From positions 829,501 through 893,500 of the forward strand of contig JAINUG010000196.1 of assembly GCA_029706075.1 (NCBI GenBank): a DNA stretch of 64,000 nt. Direction: 5' to 3'. Position 1 is the stretch's first letter. Each line of letters begins with the position of its first letter. A model generated the notes under the pieces. It made no database searches. It worked only from the letters and a program-made list of their open reading frames with translations, and was not told the DNA's origin. The position numbers were made by a program, and so were the translations under genes. The stretch is from Aldrovandia affinis (lineage: Eukaryota; Chordata; Actinopteri; Notacanthiformes; Halosauridae). This document shows positions 13,601 through 21,270 of the stretch, one piece after another.

Positions 13601-16600
13601 GGAGAGCAGCGACGAGACCGACACAGATACAATTGGACATTCCAAAATGTTTAACTTTGTTTAACAAAGTGGATTAGAAATGTAATGGCAGCCCTCCTGT
13701 CACCCTCACACCACCAGTTATCAGATCAACGCCCGCACTGAGTTGGCGGTGCGCTACAACGACATCTCACCACTGGAGAACCACCACTGTGCCGTGGCCT
13801 TTCAGATCATCTCCCTGCCCGAGTGCAACATATTCGCCAACGTCGAACTCGACGCCTTCAAACAGATCAGGCAGGTACGCTCAGAGGCAATTAGGCTTCC
13901 CCGCTCCCTGCTCCGCCCCCTCCATGATGACAGTGTCTCAGCTACACTGCACTATTCTGTATAAGGCTGTTTCTAAATAACTTAAGATAGCATAATACAA
14001 CCTCTGCATTTGTTGTTTTTTTGAGGAAGTTATGTTACTGGTTACTGTGGGATGATATATGGAGGTAATGCTATTTATGGTTTTGTTATATATATATCTT
14101 ATATCTTTTTGTATCATTTTGAGTAAGCTGAATTATATTTTCAATTTTATGTAATATTCAATGGGATAAATATTTATATTCTGTTCTACTCTTTTTTTAC
14201 TTTGTTTTTTACTTTATTATTTTTTCCCTGACTATTTAAGTTTTTTCTTAATTTACATGTTCCTTCAGGGGAAAGATAGTGTTTATACACTATAAGGCCA
14301 AAAGTCAGTGGACACCTGACCATCACACCTATATGAGCTTGTTGGACATCCCATTCTAAAACCATGGGCATTAATATGGAGTTGGACCCCCCTTTGCGGC
14401 TATGACAGCTGCCACTCTTCTGGGAAGGCTTTCCACAAGATTTTGGAGTGTGTCTGTGGGAATTTGTGCCCATTCAGCCAAAAGAGCATCTGTGAGGTTA
14501 GGCACTAACCATGTCTTTATGGACCTCGCTTTGTGCACAGGGGCACAGTCATGCTGGAACAGCAAAGGGCCTTCCCCAAACTGTTGCCACAAAGTTGGAA
14601 GCGCCCAATTGGCTAAGATGTCTTCATATCCTGTAGCATTAAGAATACCCTTCACTGGAACTAAGGGGCCTATCCCAAACCCTGAGAAACAGCCCCAGAC
14701 CATTATCTCTTCTCGACCAAACTTTACAGTAGGCACTATGCATTCCGGAAGGTAGCGTTCTCCTGGCATCCACCAAACCCAGATTTGTCCATCAGACTGC
14801 CAGATGGTGAAGCGTGATTTCATCACTCCAAAGAACACGTTTCCACTGCTCCAGAGTCCATTTGCGGCATGCTTTACACCACTCCAGCCGACGCTTGGCA
14901 TTGCGCATGGTGATGTGAGGCTTGTGTGCAGCTGCTCGTCCATGGAAACCCATTCCATGAAGCTCCCGACGCACAGTTGTGCTGATGGTGCTTCCAGAGG
15001 CAGTTTGGTACTCTGTAGTGAGTGATGCAACAGATGATAGGCGATTTTTACGCGCTATGCGCTTCAGCACTCGTCGGCCCCGCTCTGTGAGTTTGCGTGG
15101 GTCTACCACTTCGTGGCCGAGCTGTTGTTGCTCCTAGGCGCTTCCACTTCACAATAATAGCACTTACAGTTGACCGGGGCACATCTAGTAGGGCAGACTG
15201 ACTGACTTGTATGCAAAGTTGGCATCCTATGACAGTGCCGCGTTTAAAGTCACTGAGCTCTTTATGAACCATTCTGAATTCTAAATGTTTGTCTGTGGAG
15301 ATTGCATGGCTATGTGCTGGATTTTATGCACCTGTTGGCAATGGGTGTGGCTGAAACACCTGAACTCAATAATTAGTAGGGGTGTCCACTGACTTTTGGC
15401 CATATAGTGTATATACTGCAAATATTGTACAGATGTGTGTAGCCATAGTTTCACTAGAGGTAGTTGAGGTAAGATGAAAAGAATGTGTGCATTTTGATCT
15501 TGAGGGCTGTGTGTATTTTTTATCTTTGTGAGTAATGTGTGTGGTGTGCCTGTGTTTTGGCTCGCATTGGCAGGCCATCATTACCCTGATCCTGGCCACA
15601 GACATGGCGAGACATGGGGAGATACTGGACTCATTTAAGCAGAAGGTGGACAGCTTTGACTTCACCAATGAGGAGCACATCAGATGTGTGCGTATCATAC
15701 GCCTAACAACTTTCATCTTTAATCTGCCCCGAATGTCATGTGGCATGTTGCATGTGACCCGCCTCTTCTTTGATTATGTGATTATTTAATATTGAGTTGA
15801 TACTCAATGCGATTTAATGAGTGCACATGAAGCGAGCAGTGGTGAGTTAATCGTATTGCCCTCTCTCCCTCTTTGTATGTGTGTGTATATGTGTATTTGT
15901 GTTTACATTTGTACATGTATGCCTGGATATGTGTTCGTTTGTGTGCATACTTACGTGTTTGCATGCACGTGTGCCTGATTGCGTGTGAGTGTGTGCGTGG
16001 AGTGCACGCTTTCATGCTTGCCTGCCTGTGTGCGTGCAGCTGAAGATGGTTTTGATCAAGTGCTGTGACATCTCCAATGAGGTACGGCCGACAGAGGTGG
16101 CCGAGCCCTGGGTGGACTGCCTGCTGGAGGAGTATTTCATGCAGGTAAAAACATTAAATATATCTACCACGCCCGTTTTTATCAGCAATAATTAAACAGT
16201 GGGATATAATAACATGGTCCCCTCTCCCCGCCTGACCCACCGCACCATCCTGCAGAGTGATAGAGAGAAATCTGAAGGGCTCCCTGTCGCTCCCTTCATG
16301 GACCGGGACAAAGTGACCAAACCCACGGCACAGATCGGCTTCATCAAATTTGTCCTCATCCCCATGTTTGAGACTGTCATGAAGGTGTGTGCGTGTGGGT
16401 GTGTGACAGACACAGACAGTTTTTTATTAGCGTTATTTGCCTGGAAGACTACCTCAGGGTGAATTTCTGTCTATATTTTCCATGTTATATGAATATTCAC
16501 TAAAGCAATTCAGGCTAAATACCTTGCTAAAATATGCAACTGCCTCCCCTGGCACTTGCAACTGCCTTGTTACTGTCTTATTCCTTATTTACTACACCAC

Positions 16601-17332
16601 TACTATGCCACAGATTTTGATATTCGATGAACATGCTAAGCTCTGTTTCCCTGCCATTGAAAGGTAAACACAGGAATACGGATGGCTGCAGATGTGTCTC
16701 TTAGTAAGTTAGTAAACTACTTTGTGTATCTCTTAGCTCTTCCCCCAGATTGAGGAAATTATGGTGCAGCCCTTGCGGGACTCTCGCGACCACTATGAGG
16801 AACTGAAGCAGATCGACGATGCCATGGCAGAGGTAAAACTCTCCACTCCTCCCTCTCTTTGTGACTGCCTACAGTGTATTGAGCCCTGGAGTGCATTATT
16901 GTTCAATGTGTAGTGTTCTGTGTGTGTGGTTGTGTGTGTGTGTGTGTGTTTGCGTATACGTATGCCTACATGTGCATGCATGAGTGTGTATGTGTGTGTA
17001 CTCATGCATGTGCTTGTGTGTTAGTGTGTGCCTGTGAGCTGCAAGGTGTAGCCAATAGCCCTCGATATTTCCACCAACATTCTCTAGAAATCATCCAGTT
17101 TATTCGCTTTTTTGTTAGTCGTATTCCTATTGCTAAGACATGCAGTGTTGCATGCCAAAAGGCACAGAGGCTCTGAGCTGTTTGGATCTCTCTCTGCCTG
17201 CCTGCCTGCCTGCTGCTCAATTGAATGTAGGCCCTCGGTCTCCGCGTGCTAACATAAAGGTGTGTCTTTTGTTCTATGAAGGAACGGAAGAAAAAAACTG
17301 AAAACATGTCATTAGGAGGGAAGAAGAAATAG
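4381..17332 (+). CDS. pde9a: cGMP-specific 3',5'-cyclic phosphodiesterase 9A, 5'-partial (16 exons visible)
   Basis: Hydrolyses cGMP to 5'-GMP; PDE9A is the highest-affinity cGMP phosphodiesterase. Exons: 4381-4458, 5900-5943, 6567-6621, 7283-7353, 7828-7915, 8612-8693, 10909-10983, 12878-12964, 13186-13290, 13397-13479, 13718-13874, 15574-15687, 16040-16144, 16256-16384, 16737-16832 and 17282-17332. They total 1420 nt, one partial codon plus 472 codons and a stop, with phase kept at every junction. The first five or six exons give the N-terminal region with a coiled-coil-like stretch; the rest give the catalytic domain. Metal-site residues are present: two His of HNFRH, His-Asp of [12 protein letters not shown], and Asp of CCDISNE. 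The nucleotide-pocket Gln of TAQIGF, the PDE9-typical Glu of CDISNE and Tyr of LLEEYFMQ are also there. Human isoform 2 has 533 residues, so about 60 N-terminal residues are missing to the left. It looks functional. Which teleost duplicate it is cannot be told. Assignment is from remembered family sequence, not a search. Confidence 0.96.
4640..5590 (-). mobile_element. Degenerate Tc1-like transposon in PDE9A intron
   Basis: Minus-strand fragments read in order: [11 protein letters not shown] (near 5460-5420), [14 protein letters not shown] (near 5000-4950), [19 protein letters not shown] (near 4910-4860) and [15 protein letters not shown] (near 4750-4705). These are the HTH, second-catalytic-Asp, third-acid and C-terminal blocks of Tc1 transposases. 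Several frameshifts are present. The usual QQDNDPKHT reads QQYNDPKHT, so a catalytic Asp is lost. Start is near CACTACTTTATGG at 4639; the other end is not clear. Confidence 0.8.
5720..5822 (+). repeat. L2/SINE 3'-tail fragment with GGATA stem-loop
   Basis: Stem CGCTCT (5765-5770), loop GGATA (5771-5775), stem AGAGCG (5776-5781), then CTGCCAAATACC and five TGTAA-type repeats. This is the UnaL2-type LINE tail, by which L2-clade reverse transcriptase recognises its RNA. It is probably a 5'-truncated L2 or SINE insertion; the left limit is a guess. Confidence 0.7.
5900..5943 (+). CDS. pde9a: PDE9A 44-nt exon
   Basis: A very short exon after TATAACAG and before GTACAG. It encodes [14 protein letters not shown] and matches the human YKVRPVAIKQLS segment only loosely. 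It is supported by exact phase fit: it takes in a codon's third base and leaves one base for the next exon's Glu. Skipping it would break the frame between 4458 and 6567. Confidence 0.8.
6103..6361. repeat. Near-perfect 123-bp inverted repeat (hairpin)
   Basis: Left arm 6103-6225, 13-nt spacer 6226-6238, right arm 6239-6361. The right arm is the reverse complement of the left apart from one adjacent pair of bases (GTCAT against GCTAT near the middle of the arms). No TA or other clear target duplication flanks it (ACAC left, TTGA right). It lies in the PDE9A intron between 5943 and 6567, so the pre-mRNA could form a hairpin of about 120 bp. Confidence 0.95.
6567..6621 (+). CDS. pde9a: PDE9A exon, [12 protein letters not shown]
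   Basis: Acceptor TTCTTGCAG, donor GTAATT. Encodes [17 protein letters not shown] with the split Arg codon, matching human [18 protein letters not shown]. The direct join from 5943 resembles the human short isoform that omits two exons here. Confidence 0.92.
6674..7086. mobile_element. Non-autonomous hAT-like element
   Basis: Left end CAGAGGTTCCCAAACTGGGG, right end reverse-complemented CAGGAGTTCCCAAACCTCAA: typical imperfect hAT termini. Adjacent 8-mers GGCTAGTA and GCCTCATG match poorly, so no convincing TSD. No coding capacity. Confidence 0.6.
7283..7353 (+). CDS. pde9a: PDE9A exon, coiled-coil region
   Basis: Acceptor TTTCGCAG, donor GTGAGT. Encodes [20 protein letters not shown] followed by RVE; heptad-like Leu/Ile/Val spacing suggests a helical, possibly oligomer-forming segment N-terminal to the catalytic domain. 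Closely matches human AFKINELKAEVANHLAVLEK. Confidence 0.93.
7480..7790 (+). repeat. SINE family A copy
   Basis: Contains CAGGGCAGCACAAAATTGGC and TCACCCAGGGAGGGAGGG, shared with the copy at about 42745-43730, and a tail AAATTGGGAGAAAATAATAA shared with 1-310. It lies in the intron between 7353 and 7828, its A-rich end about 40 bp from the acceptor. Confidence 0.6.
7828..7915 (+). CDS. pde9a: PDE9A exon, EGLKVVEIE helix
   Basis: Acceptor GTTTCAG, donor GTGAGA. Encodes [20 protein letters not shown] and then EMASRGGG; charged and helical, ending in a Gly-rich linker before the catalytic domain. The first Leu codon is split with the previous exon. Confidence 0.93.
8345..8465 (-). repeat. tRNA-derived SINE with L2-like tail (family B), inverted
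   Basis: Minus strand: tRNA-like head GTTGGTAGAGCTAATGGG with B-box-like GGGTTCAATGC (near 8455-8420). At the other end (8365-8385) is a decayed form of the tail GAGCGTCTGCTAAATG, plus-strand ATTTAGCAGACGCTTTTAT. Short and degenerate; ends approximate. Confidence 0.55.
8612..8693 (+). CDS. pde9a: PDE9A exon, entry to catalytic domain
   Basis: Acceptor TGTCTTTAG, donor GTAATA. Encodes [20 protein letters not shown] then DVPSYPK, matching human [20 protein letters not shown]. Leaves in phase 0. Confidence 0.93.
8870..9900. other. GC-rich patches of possible transposon origin
   Basis: CpG-rich stretches (8885-9000, 9095-9215) with GCGCAGCTGCGCCAGG-like motifs and CCAATCAGAACACC stand out from the AT-rich intron and resemble sequence I associate with fish PIF/Harbinger-type repeats. 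A 73-codon frame at 9136-9354 starts [20 protein letters not shown], but I cannot assign it. I found no clear terminal repeats. Confidence 0.3.
10480..10695 (+). repeat. Unclassified dispersed repeat ending in (ATT)n
   Basis: CAATAGGGTTCCAGCACATG followed by GACCCCTAATAATAATAAG and about eleven ATT units (10660-10693). The motif AATAGGGTTCC...GACCCCTAATAAT is, to my memory, a widespread fish repeat end; I cannot name the family. Flanking intron (9911-10480 and 10696-10908) shows nothing else. Confidence 0.4.
10909..10983 (+). CDS. pde9a: PDE9A exon, [19 protein letters not shown]
   Basis: Acceptor TATCAACAG, donor GTCAGC. 25 codons in phase 0; first helix of the catalytic domain, near-identical to human PDE9A. 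Confidence 0.93.
11245..12051 (+). mobile_element. Internally deleted Tc1-like transposon, TA-flanked
   Basis: Terminal repeats CACTCAGTGGCCACTTTATT (11245) and its counterpart ending GCCACTGAGTG (12051), flanked by TA on both sides. Fragments [18 protein letters not shown] (from 11408), a [13 protein letters not shown] block (to 11745) and, after a frame break, [16 protein letters not shown]. The expected WSDES reads WSVES, so the first catalytic Asp is gone. At 807 bp it is half the usual 1.6 kb; the region with the second and third catalytic residues is deleted between about 11970 and 12000. Confidence 0.88.
12190..12860 (+). repeat. Minisatellite, 38-40 bp units with higher-order structure
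   Basis: About 15-16 units starting GTGCATGGTTTTGA, in variants ending ...GAGTTTATCATGGGTCTTATT (39 bp), ...GAATTTACCATGGGTTGTAATT (40 bp) and ...GAGCTGACCGTGGTCTTATT (38 bp). Around 12525-12800 the variants recur in the same order, a higher-order repeat of about 117-157 bp. The array fills the end of the intron before the exon at 12878. Units are most degenerate at the left. Confidence 0.92.
12878..12964 (+). CDS. pde9a: PDE9A exon, [15 protein letters not shown]
   Basis: Acceptor ATTGTTTCAG, donor GTATCT. 29 codons in phase 0. The acceptor follows directly on the minisatellite of this intron (12190-12860), leaving little repeat-free space for a branch point. Confidence 0.93.
13186..13290 (+). 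CDS. pde9a: PDE9A exon with HNFRH metal-site motif
   Basis: Acceptor GTGTTCTAG, donor GTGAGA. 35 codons including [17 protein letters not shown]. By family knowledge the first His of HNFRH is the general acid and the second a zinc ligand. Confidence 0.95.
13397..13479 (+). CDS. pde9a: PDE9A exon with [11 protein letters not shown] metal site
   Basis: Acceptor GTTGCTCAG, donor GTGAGT. Encodes [20 protein letters not shown] then YNN; the His-Asp pair binds the two catalytic metals. Ends in two bases of the Thr codon. Confidence 0.95.
13718..13874 (+). CDS. pde9a: PDE9A exon, [20 protein letters not shown]
   Basis: Acceptor CACCACCAG, donor GTACGC. 52 codons plus the completed Thr. The stretch from YQINARTEL through [11 protein letters not shown] is essentially identical to human PDE9A; the later [20 protein letters not shown] part is more diverged. 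Confidence 0.95.
14288..15409 (-). mobile_element. Tc1-like transposon, TA-flanked, frame-shifted
   Basis: Termini CACTATAAGGCCAAAAGTCA (14288) and ...GACTTTTGGCCATATAGTG (15409), with TA on both sides. Minus-strand transposase pieces: [15 protein letters not shown] (15270), [20 protein letters not shown] (15100), [11 protein letters not shown] (14830), [20 protein letters not shown] (14560) and [16 protein letters not shown] (14420-14370). First and second catalytic Asp look present, but the segment with the third acid (DLNPIE) is missing and there are frameshifts. It sits in the PDE9A intron between 13874 and 15574. Confidence 0.9.
15574..15687 (+). CDS. pde9a: PDE9A exon, [20 protein letters not shown]
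   Basis: Acceptor GCATTGGCAG. I place the donor at GTGCGT (15688), the only nearby GT that keeps phase 0 with the next exon; the exon then ends NEEHIRC where human has NEEHMTL. An overlapping GTGTGC two bases upstream would break the frame, so the 3' end is slightly less certain. Confidence 0.88.
16040..16144 (+). CDS. pde9a: PDE9A exon with CCDISNE metal and specificity residues
   Basis: Acceptor TGCGTGCAG in a TG-rich intron end, donor GTAAAA. 35 codons: [17 protein letters not shown] to LLEEYFMQ. Contains the metal-binding Asp, the PDE9-typical Glu four residues later, and the pocket Tyr (human isoform-2 positions 402, 406 and 424). Confidence 0.95.
16256..16384 (+). CDS. pde9a: PDE9A exon with invariant pocket Gln
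   Basis: Acceptor CATCCTGCAG, donor GTGTGT. 43 codons: [20 protein letters not shown] to [12 protein letters not shown]. The Gln and Phe of TAQIGF bind the guanine ring (human 453 and 456). Confidence 0.95.
16737..16832 (+). CDS. pde9a: PDE9A exon, C-terminal helix
   Basis: Acceptor TATCTCTTAG, donor GTAAAA. 32 codons: [20 protein letters not shown] then [12 protein letters not shown], matching human EEIMLQPLWESRDRYEELKR. Confidence 0.94.
16915..17035 (+). repeat. Interrupted (TG)n tract
   Basis: Alternating TG with CG/TA/CA interruptions, densest at 16918-16950. A similar looser TG-rich tract at 15876-16038 runs up to the acceptor of the exon at 16040. Confidence 0.8.
17282..17332 (+). CDS. 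pde9a: PDE9A last coding exon and stop
   Basis: Acceptor TTCTATGAAG; 16 codons [16 protein letters not shown] and TAG. The tail is basic and shorter than the human LQKKTDSLTSG tail. The polypyrimidine tract is modest and the tail is poorly conserved, so this exon is a little less certain than the catalytic ones. Confidence 0.8.
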   Translation, partial: ERKKKTENMSLGGKKK

Positions 17333-17358
17333 GCTTTCCCGTGAGCTCGGTGGAGCTG
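17333..17358 (+). other. pde9a: PDE9A 3' UTR up to a possible splice donor
   Basis: After the TAG, 26 nt lead to TGT|GTAAGT (donor at 17359), a strong consensus. If used, a 3'-UTR intron begins here; if not, the UTR continues and the first AATAAA I noticed is near 18003. This is inference from consensus only. Confidence 0.35.
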
Positions 17359-18055
17359 TGTAAGTACGTGCCAGTTCTGGGTGTCTGTTTTCCCCTTCCT
17401 CCGGAGTCCTTAATGCCATCATATCCTGCTCCGTTAACCAGGGAGCCCAAGGAGCACCAGCTGCTGTGGTTTCAGAGACGGCATAGCATTTTCATCACTT
17501 TATAAAGAACATTGGGTGGTTTCCGAGTGTGTGTGTGCGCGTTTGTTTTTGCTGGTTCCTGTAATGTCAGTCACCATTCCGTGTGGAAGATGTGGAAACT
17601 ACCGAGCAGACAAACAATACAGGGCTAGTTTCATTAAAAATGTGATGTGCGAGATACGATCATTTCTCTCCCTTTTTAGAGCGTTTCACAAAGAATCACA
17701 GTTCTGTTCCACGAACGCATCTCGCAAAGGGCATGCATGGAGCTTGCGATATAAAGCTTGGCAATCATTGTCATTCCCCTGCCTCACTTTGGTTTAATGG
17801 CAATGTATGGGCTCATGAACACGTGAACACTCTGTTCTGTTCATGGAAAATAGGTTCCAATAGATGAACATAGCCTATTTTATGCTATAAACAAACATTT
17901 TATTGCCAATGGCAACATTCCATATCAATACAATTATTCAAAATATTAAATACCATATTCATTAATTATGGGATGCTGTTAGACAAAATAATTGTAATGA
18001 GTAATAAACAATATTCTGATCACTGAAGTTGATAAGTGATCAGAATTTAGTGATC

Positions 18056-19052
18056 TGAAATTAAAACATTAAATCAGAATTTTTCCACCTTTATTGCCAA
18101 ATTTTTCCCTACAACTTCCAAGTGAAAAACAAATTCTCTAAATTTCTGAACATTAGTTAAAGATAAAAAGCTAGAATACCTTGGATTGATAAGTCTACAC
18201 CCTGCTTATCATACCAATTGTAAACTAGCTCAGAGGTAACCAATCACCTTCCAGATCACACACCAAGCTAATTGGCCTCCACCTGTGTTCAATTGTAGTG
18301 AATCTGATTACTTCAGAATAAAATCAGCTGTTCCTAGAGGATTCCACTGCTGGGTAGTGCATTTCAGAGTAAAGAATCCACCATGAGCAACAACAAGCTT
18401 TCAAAAGAACGAGATAAAGTTGTGGAAAGGAATATCAGGAACTGGGTATAGAAAGATTTCAAAGCCCTTAAATATCCCTCAGAGCACAGTCAAGACCATA
18501 ATTAAGAAGTGGAAGGTGCATGGCACCACCAGGACCTTGCCTAGATCAGGCCGTCTGTCCAAGCTGGATGACCGAGCAAGAAGGAGACTGATCAGAGAAG
18601 CTACCAAGAGGCCAGTGGCAACTATGAAGGATCTACAGGACTTTATGGCAAAGATTGTGCAATGTGTGACCTAATTCCTATTGAAAACCTGTGGAATGAC
18701 TTGAAGAGCGCAGTCCATCGACAGTCCCCACGCAGTCTGACTGAGCTTGAACAGTTCTGTAAGAAAGAATGGGCAAGCGTTGCCCAATCTAGGTGTGCAA
18801 AGCTGGTAGAGACATATCCAAACAGACTCATGGCTGTAATTCAAGCAAAGGGTGCTTCTACCAAGTACTAACTCAGTGGGGTGTAGATTTATTTATCCAA
18901 GTTATTCTAGCTTTTTATTTTTAATTAATGTTAAGAAATTGAGAATTTTCTTTTACTTGAAAATTTGTAAATAAAGGTGGAAAAAGTCTGATTTAACATA
19001 TTTTAATTTCAGGCTGTAAGGCAACAAAAGGTAACATTTTTGAGACTGAGTG
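18056..19052 (+). mobile_element. Tc1-like transposon, 5'-truncated and internally deleted
   Basis: Long terminal repeats: 18056-18172 (from TGAAATTAAAAC, including TTTTTCCACCTTTATT) and the reverse complement at about 18912-19012. Only the right end continues to a full terminus ...GAGACTGAGTG, followed by TA (19053). Transposase pieces YRKISKPLNIPQSTVKTIIK, RRRLIREATKRPVATMKDLQ, then a deletion, then PIENLWNDLKSAVHRQSP to AVIQAKGASTKY (stop near 18870). The central catalytic block is gone. Same subfamily as the relic at 4640-5590. Confidence 0.88.
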
Positions 19053-20767
19053 TAGACCACTGTAGTTCCCCAGTGCTGGAAGTTGATGAAAGTTTGCAAG
19101 CTACATTTGCATACACATTAGTGAAATAATTTTTGAAAAATTGTTGGACATTGTAAAAGTTTGATTTTAATAGCCATATCTGTCATGACCGGAGTGCACC
19201 CTGGCTGTAATAAATACAACCAGTATGACTGCATAAACTAATAATTGAACTATTTTGCAAATTACCAATGATCATTGCCAGACACGAAAATGAAATCTTT
19301 CATTCAAGAAAGTATTTCACTGCCTACGTGAGAGCATCCTTGCCTTCACATAGGCAGTGAAAAGGCATTGTAGCCATCCAGGTGAAAACGTGAATAAAGC
19401 TGGAGGGGAGGGATATCGAAGTGTGTTTCTCAGTATATTTTTTCTATAGTATTACAAAGTAATGCAATTTTGTAATGCAATCTCAAAACCCCCAAAATAA
19501 ATCATTATTGAAACAATTGATGTTCTGAATTGACCCCCGGCAAAAGAGGCTCACACAACAAAGTTAAGCTTGCACAGACATAAGTCTGAGGAGGACACTT
19601 CATGCACAGCTTTATACCAGCAGACTGTGGGCGCCCAAGTGACCAGCAGTGTTGATGGTCTGCAACAAGACGCGGACACTGGATTAGTCACCCAGCAGCC
19701 TTTTGCTTTTGATTTAAAACTGAACAAATGCGTATGATTATTTTGAACTTTGCTTTAAAAAAAAGTTACCTACAATGGTGCTGAAAAGACAAAAAGACGA
19801 GACTGGTGATTTTTGTATTTTCAATGTAAAGTATTGTCTAAACAGTGTTTAATGTCATAATCCACGGAGCTCTGCATGCAGTTACTCACAAATGACACAA
19901 AAAAGAAAAAGAATACCCATTAAAGGTGAACAATGACAACCCCTTTATTCTCTTACTCTCTTCTCTGTACAAGCAACAGGAACACCAGTTGCTTGGGAAG
20001 GCAGGTTTGCGATATCCCTGAAGTGGTAGCAGATTTATTTTCAAATTGCAAACAATATTTTGTGAACGCATTTTGACAATATTTCACAATCTGAGAGTGA
20101 AAATGCTTGCATATTGCTTTCTGAATATAAGCCCCTGGTTAAGAGCATTTCCTGCACACTGGCCATATTACACATTTAACACAATATAATTTTCCAGGTC
20201 AGTATTATTGTTGTATGTCCTTTGACCAGGGGCTGGTTGACTTGGTCTAACAGTAGGTCAGACTTTAGTTAGTCCTATAATATCAGCTGCCTTACACTTA
20301 GCTAACCCAAGTGTGACTTGCAAGGAAGTAAATATTGAAGTTTGAAAGGCTGTCTGCATTTGTCTGTCTCAAGGCCTGTTTGTCTGTCTGAAAACCTGTC
20401 TGCTTTTGTTGGAATGACAGCAGTCTGTCAGTCTAGCAGAAAGTTAAAAATCCTTTGCTCTGCTTCCAGCTGTGCTGTTTTTGCTGCAGTGCCCCCTTTG
20501 TTAAGGAGAAGTAGGGCACGTGCTTAATGCCAAACCTGAAATTGCAATCATTGCTTACACTCACACTCCTGGCTGAAAAAAGGAAAGTGGTGAAAATGTG
20601 TGCTGTCAAATAGCTTTAAGAGCATAAGGGTACTACACATACGTGTATGGTAAACCCTCCTCCTGCTTCCCTCCTCAAAAAACGGCATTCAAAACTTTTA
20701 AAAGTACTTTAAAATTTGCAATTTTGCCATTTATTTTTCTTCCACCCCTCTTTATGCTTGCTTTTAG
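19053..20767 (+). other. Downstream of PDE9A stop; nothing recognised
   Basis: No transposon or exon recognised. A short run of TGTCTG repeats lies at 20350-20405, and 20740-20767 is a pyrimidine-rich tract ending in TAG that could be the acceptor of a 3'-UTR exon. Confidence 0.35.
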
Positions 20768-21270
20768 GGGTCCCGTGCAGTGTGCTGATTCCTGGTCATG
20801 AGGGAGGCTCCCAGCTGAGCATCTGTCCCCTCTTGAATCTGGGCATGTGCCTCCAGATGGGACCAAAGACACGCCTCTACATAAAGCACCAAAACACAGG
20901 CATTCCGCTGCTTCCCCTAAGCCAAACCCCTCCCCCCCAGACCAAGATCTGCTTGTGAGGACCCAGTCACCTTCTCTTCTTTGCTTCATCCTGAAAAGAC
21001 CAGCTCACATTTCACTGAACCACGTCACTCTGGCCCTGTCCCGTCCACTAGAACCCCATCATACTGTACTGTGTGCTTCTCTATTACTGTCCCGAGGTGA
21101 CAACATTTGTGAAGAAATGTGTTCCCACCTCTTCCTGACTCATCTAGGCAGCACACATTGTTGTACCCCCTGAGACCCGCCTTTAGGTTCATGGGTAGAA
21201 TGTTCATTGAATATGCCATGTCTGTAGCCTGCCCCAATTCAGATGAGAATCCTTAAGAGATAAATAAAAA
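20768..21270 (+). other. pde9a: Possible terminal 3'-UTR exon of PDE9A
   Basis: Begins after a good pyrimidine tract and CTTTTAG. It is GC-richer than its surroundings, has no long convincing reading frame, and ends near an AATAAA at 21263-21268 within an A-rich run. It would pair with the donor at 17359. It could equally be unrelated unique sequence. Confidence 0.3.

Noticed and set aside
16488-16640. Another family B SINE (GCAATTCAGGCTAAATACCT)
   Set aside because: Only about 25 bases match the SINE body; too little to define an element.
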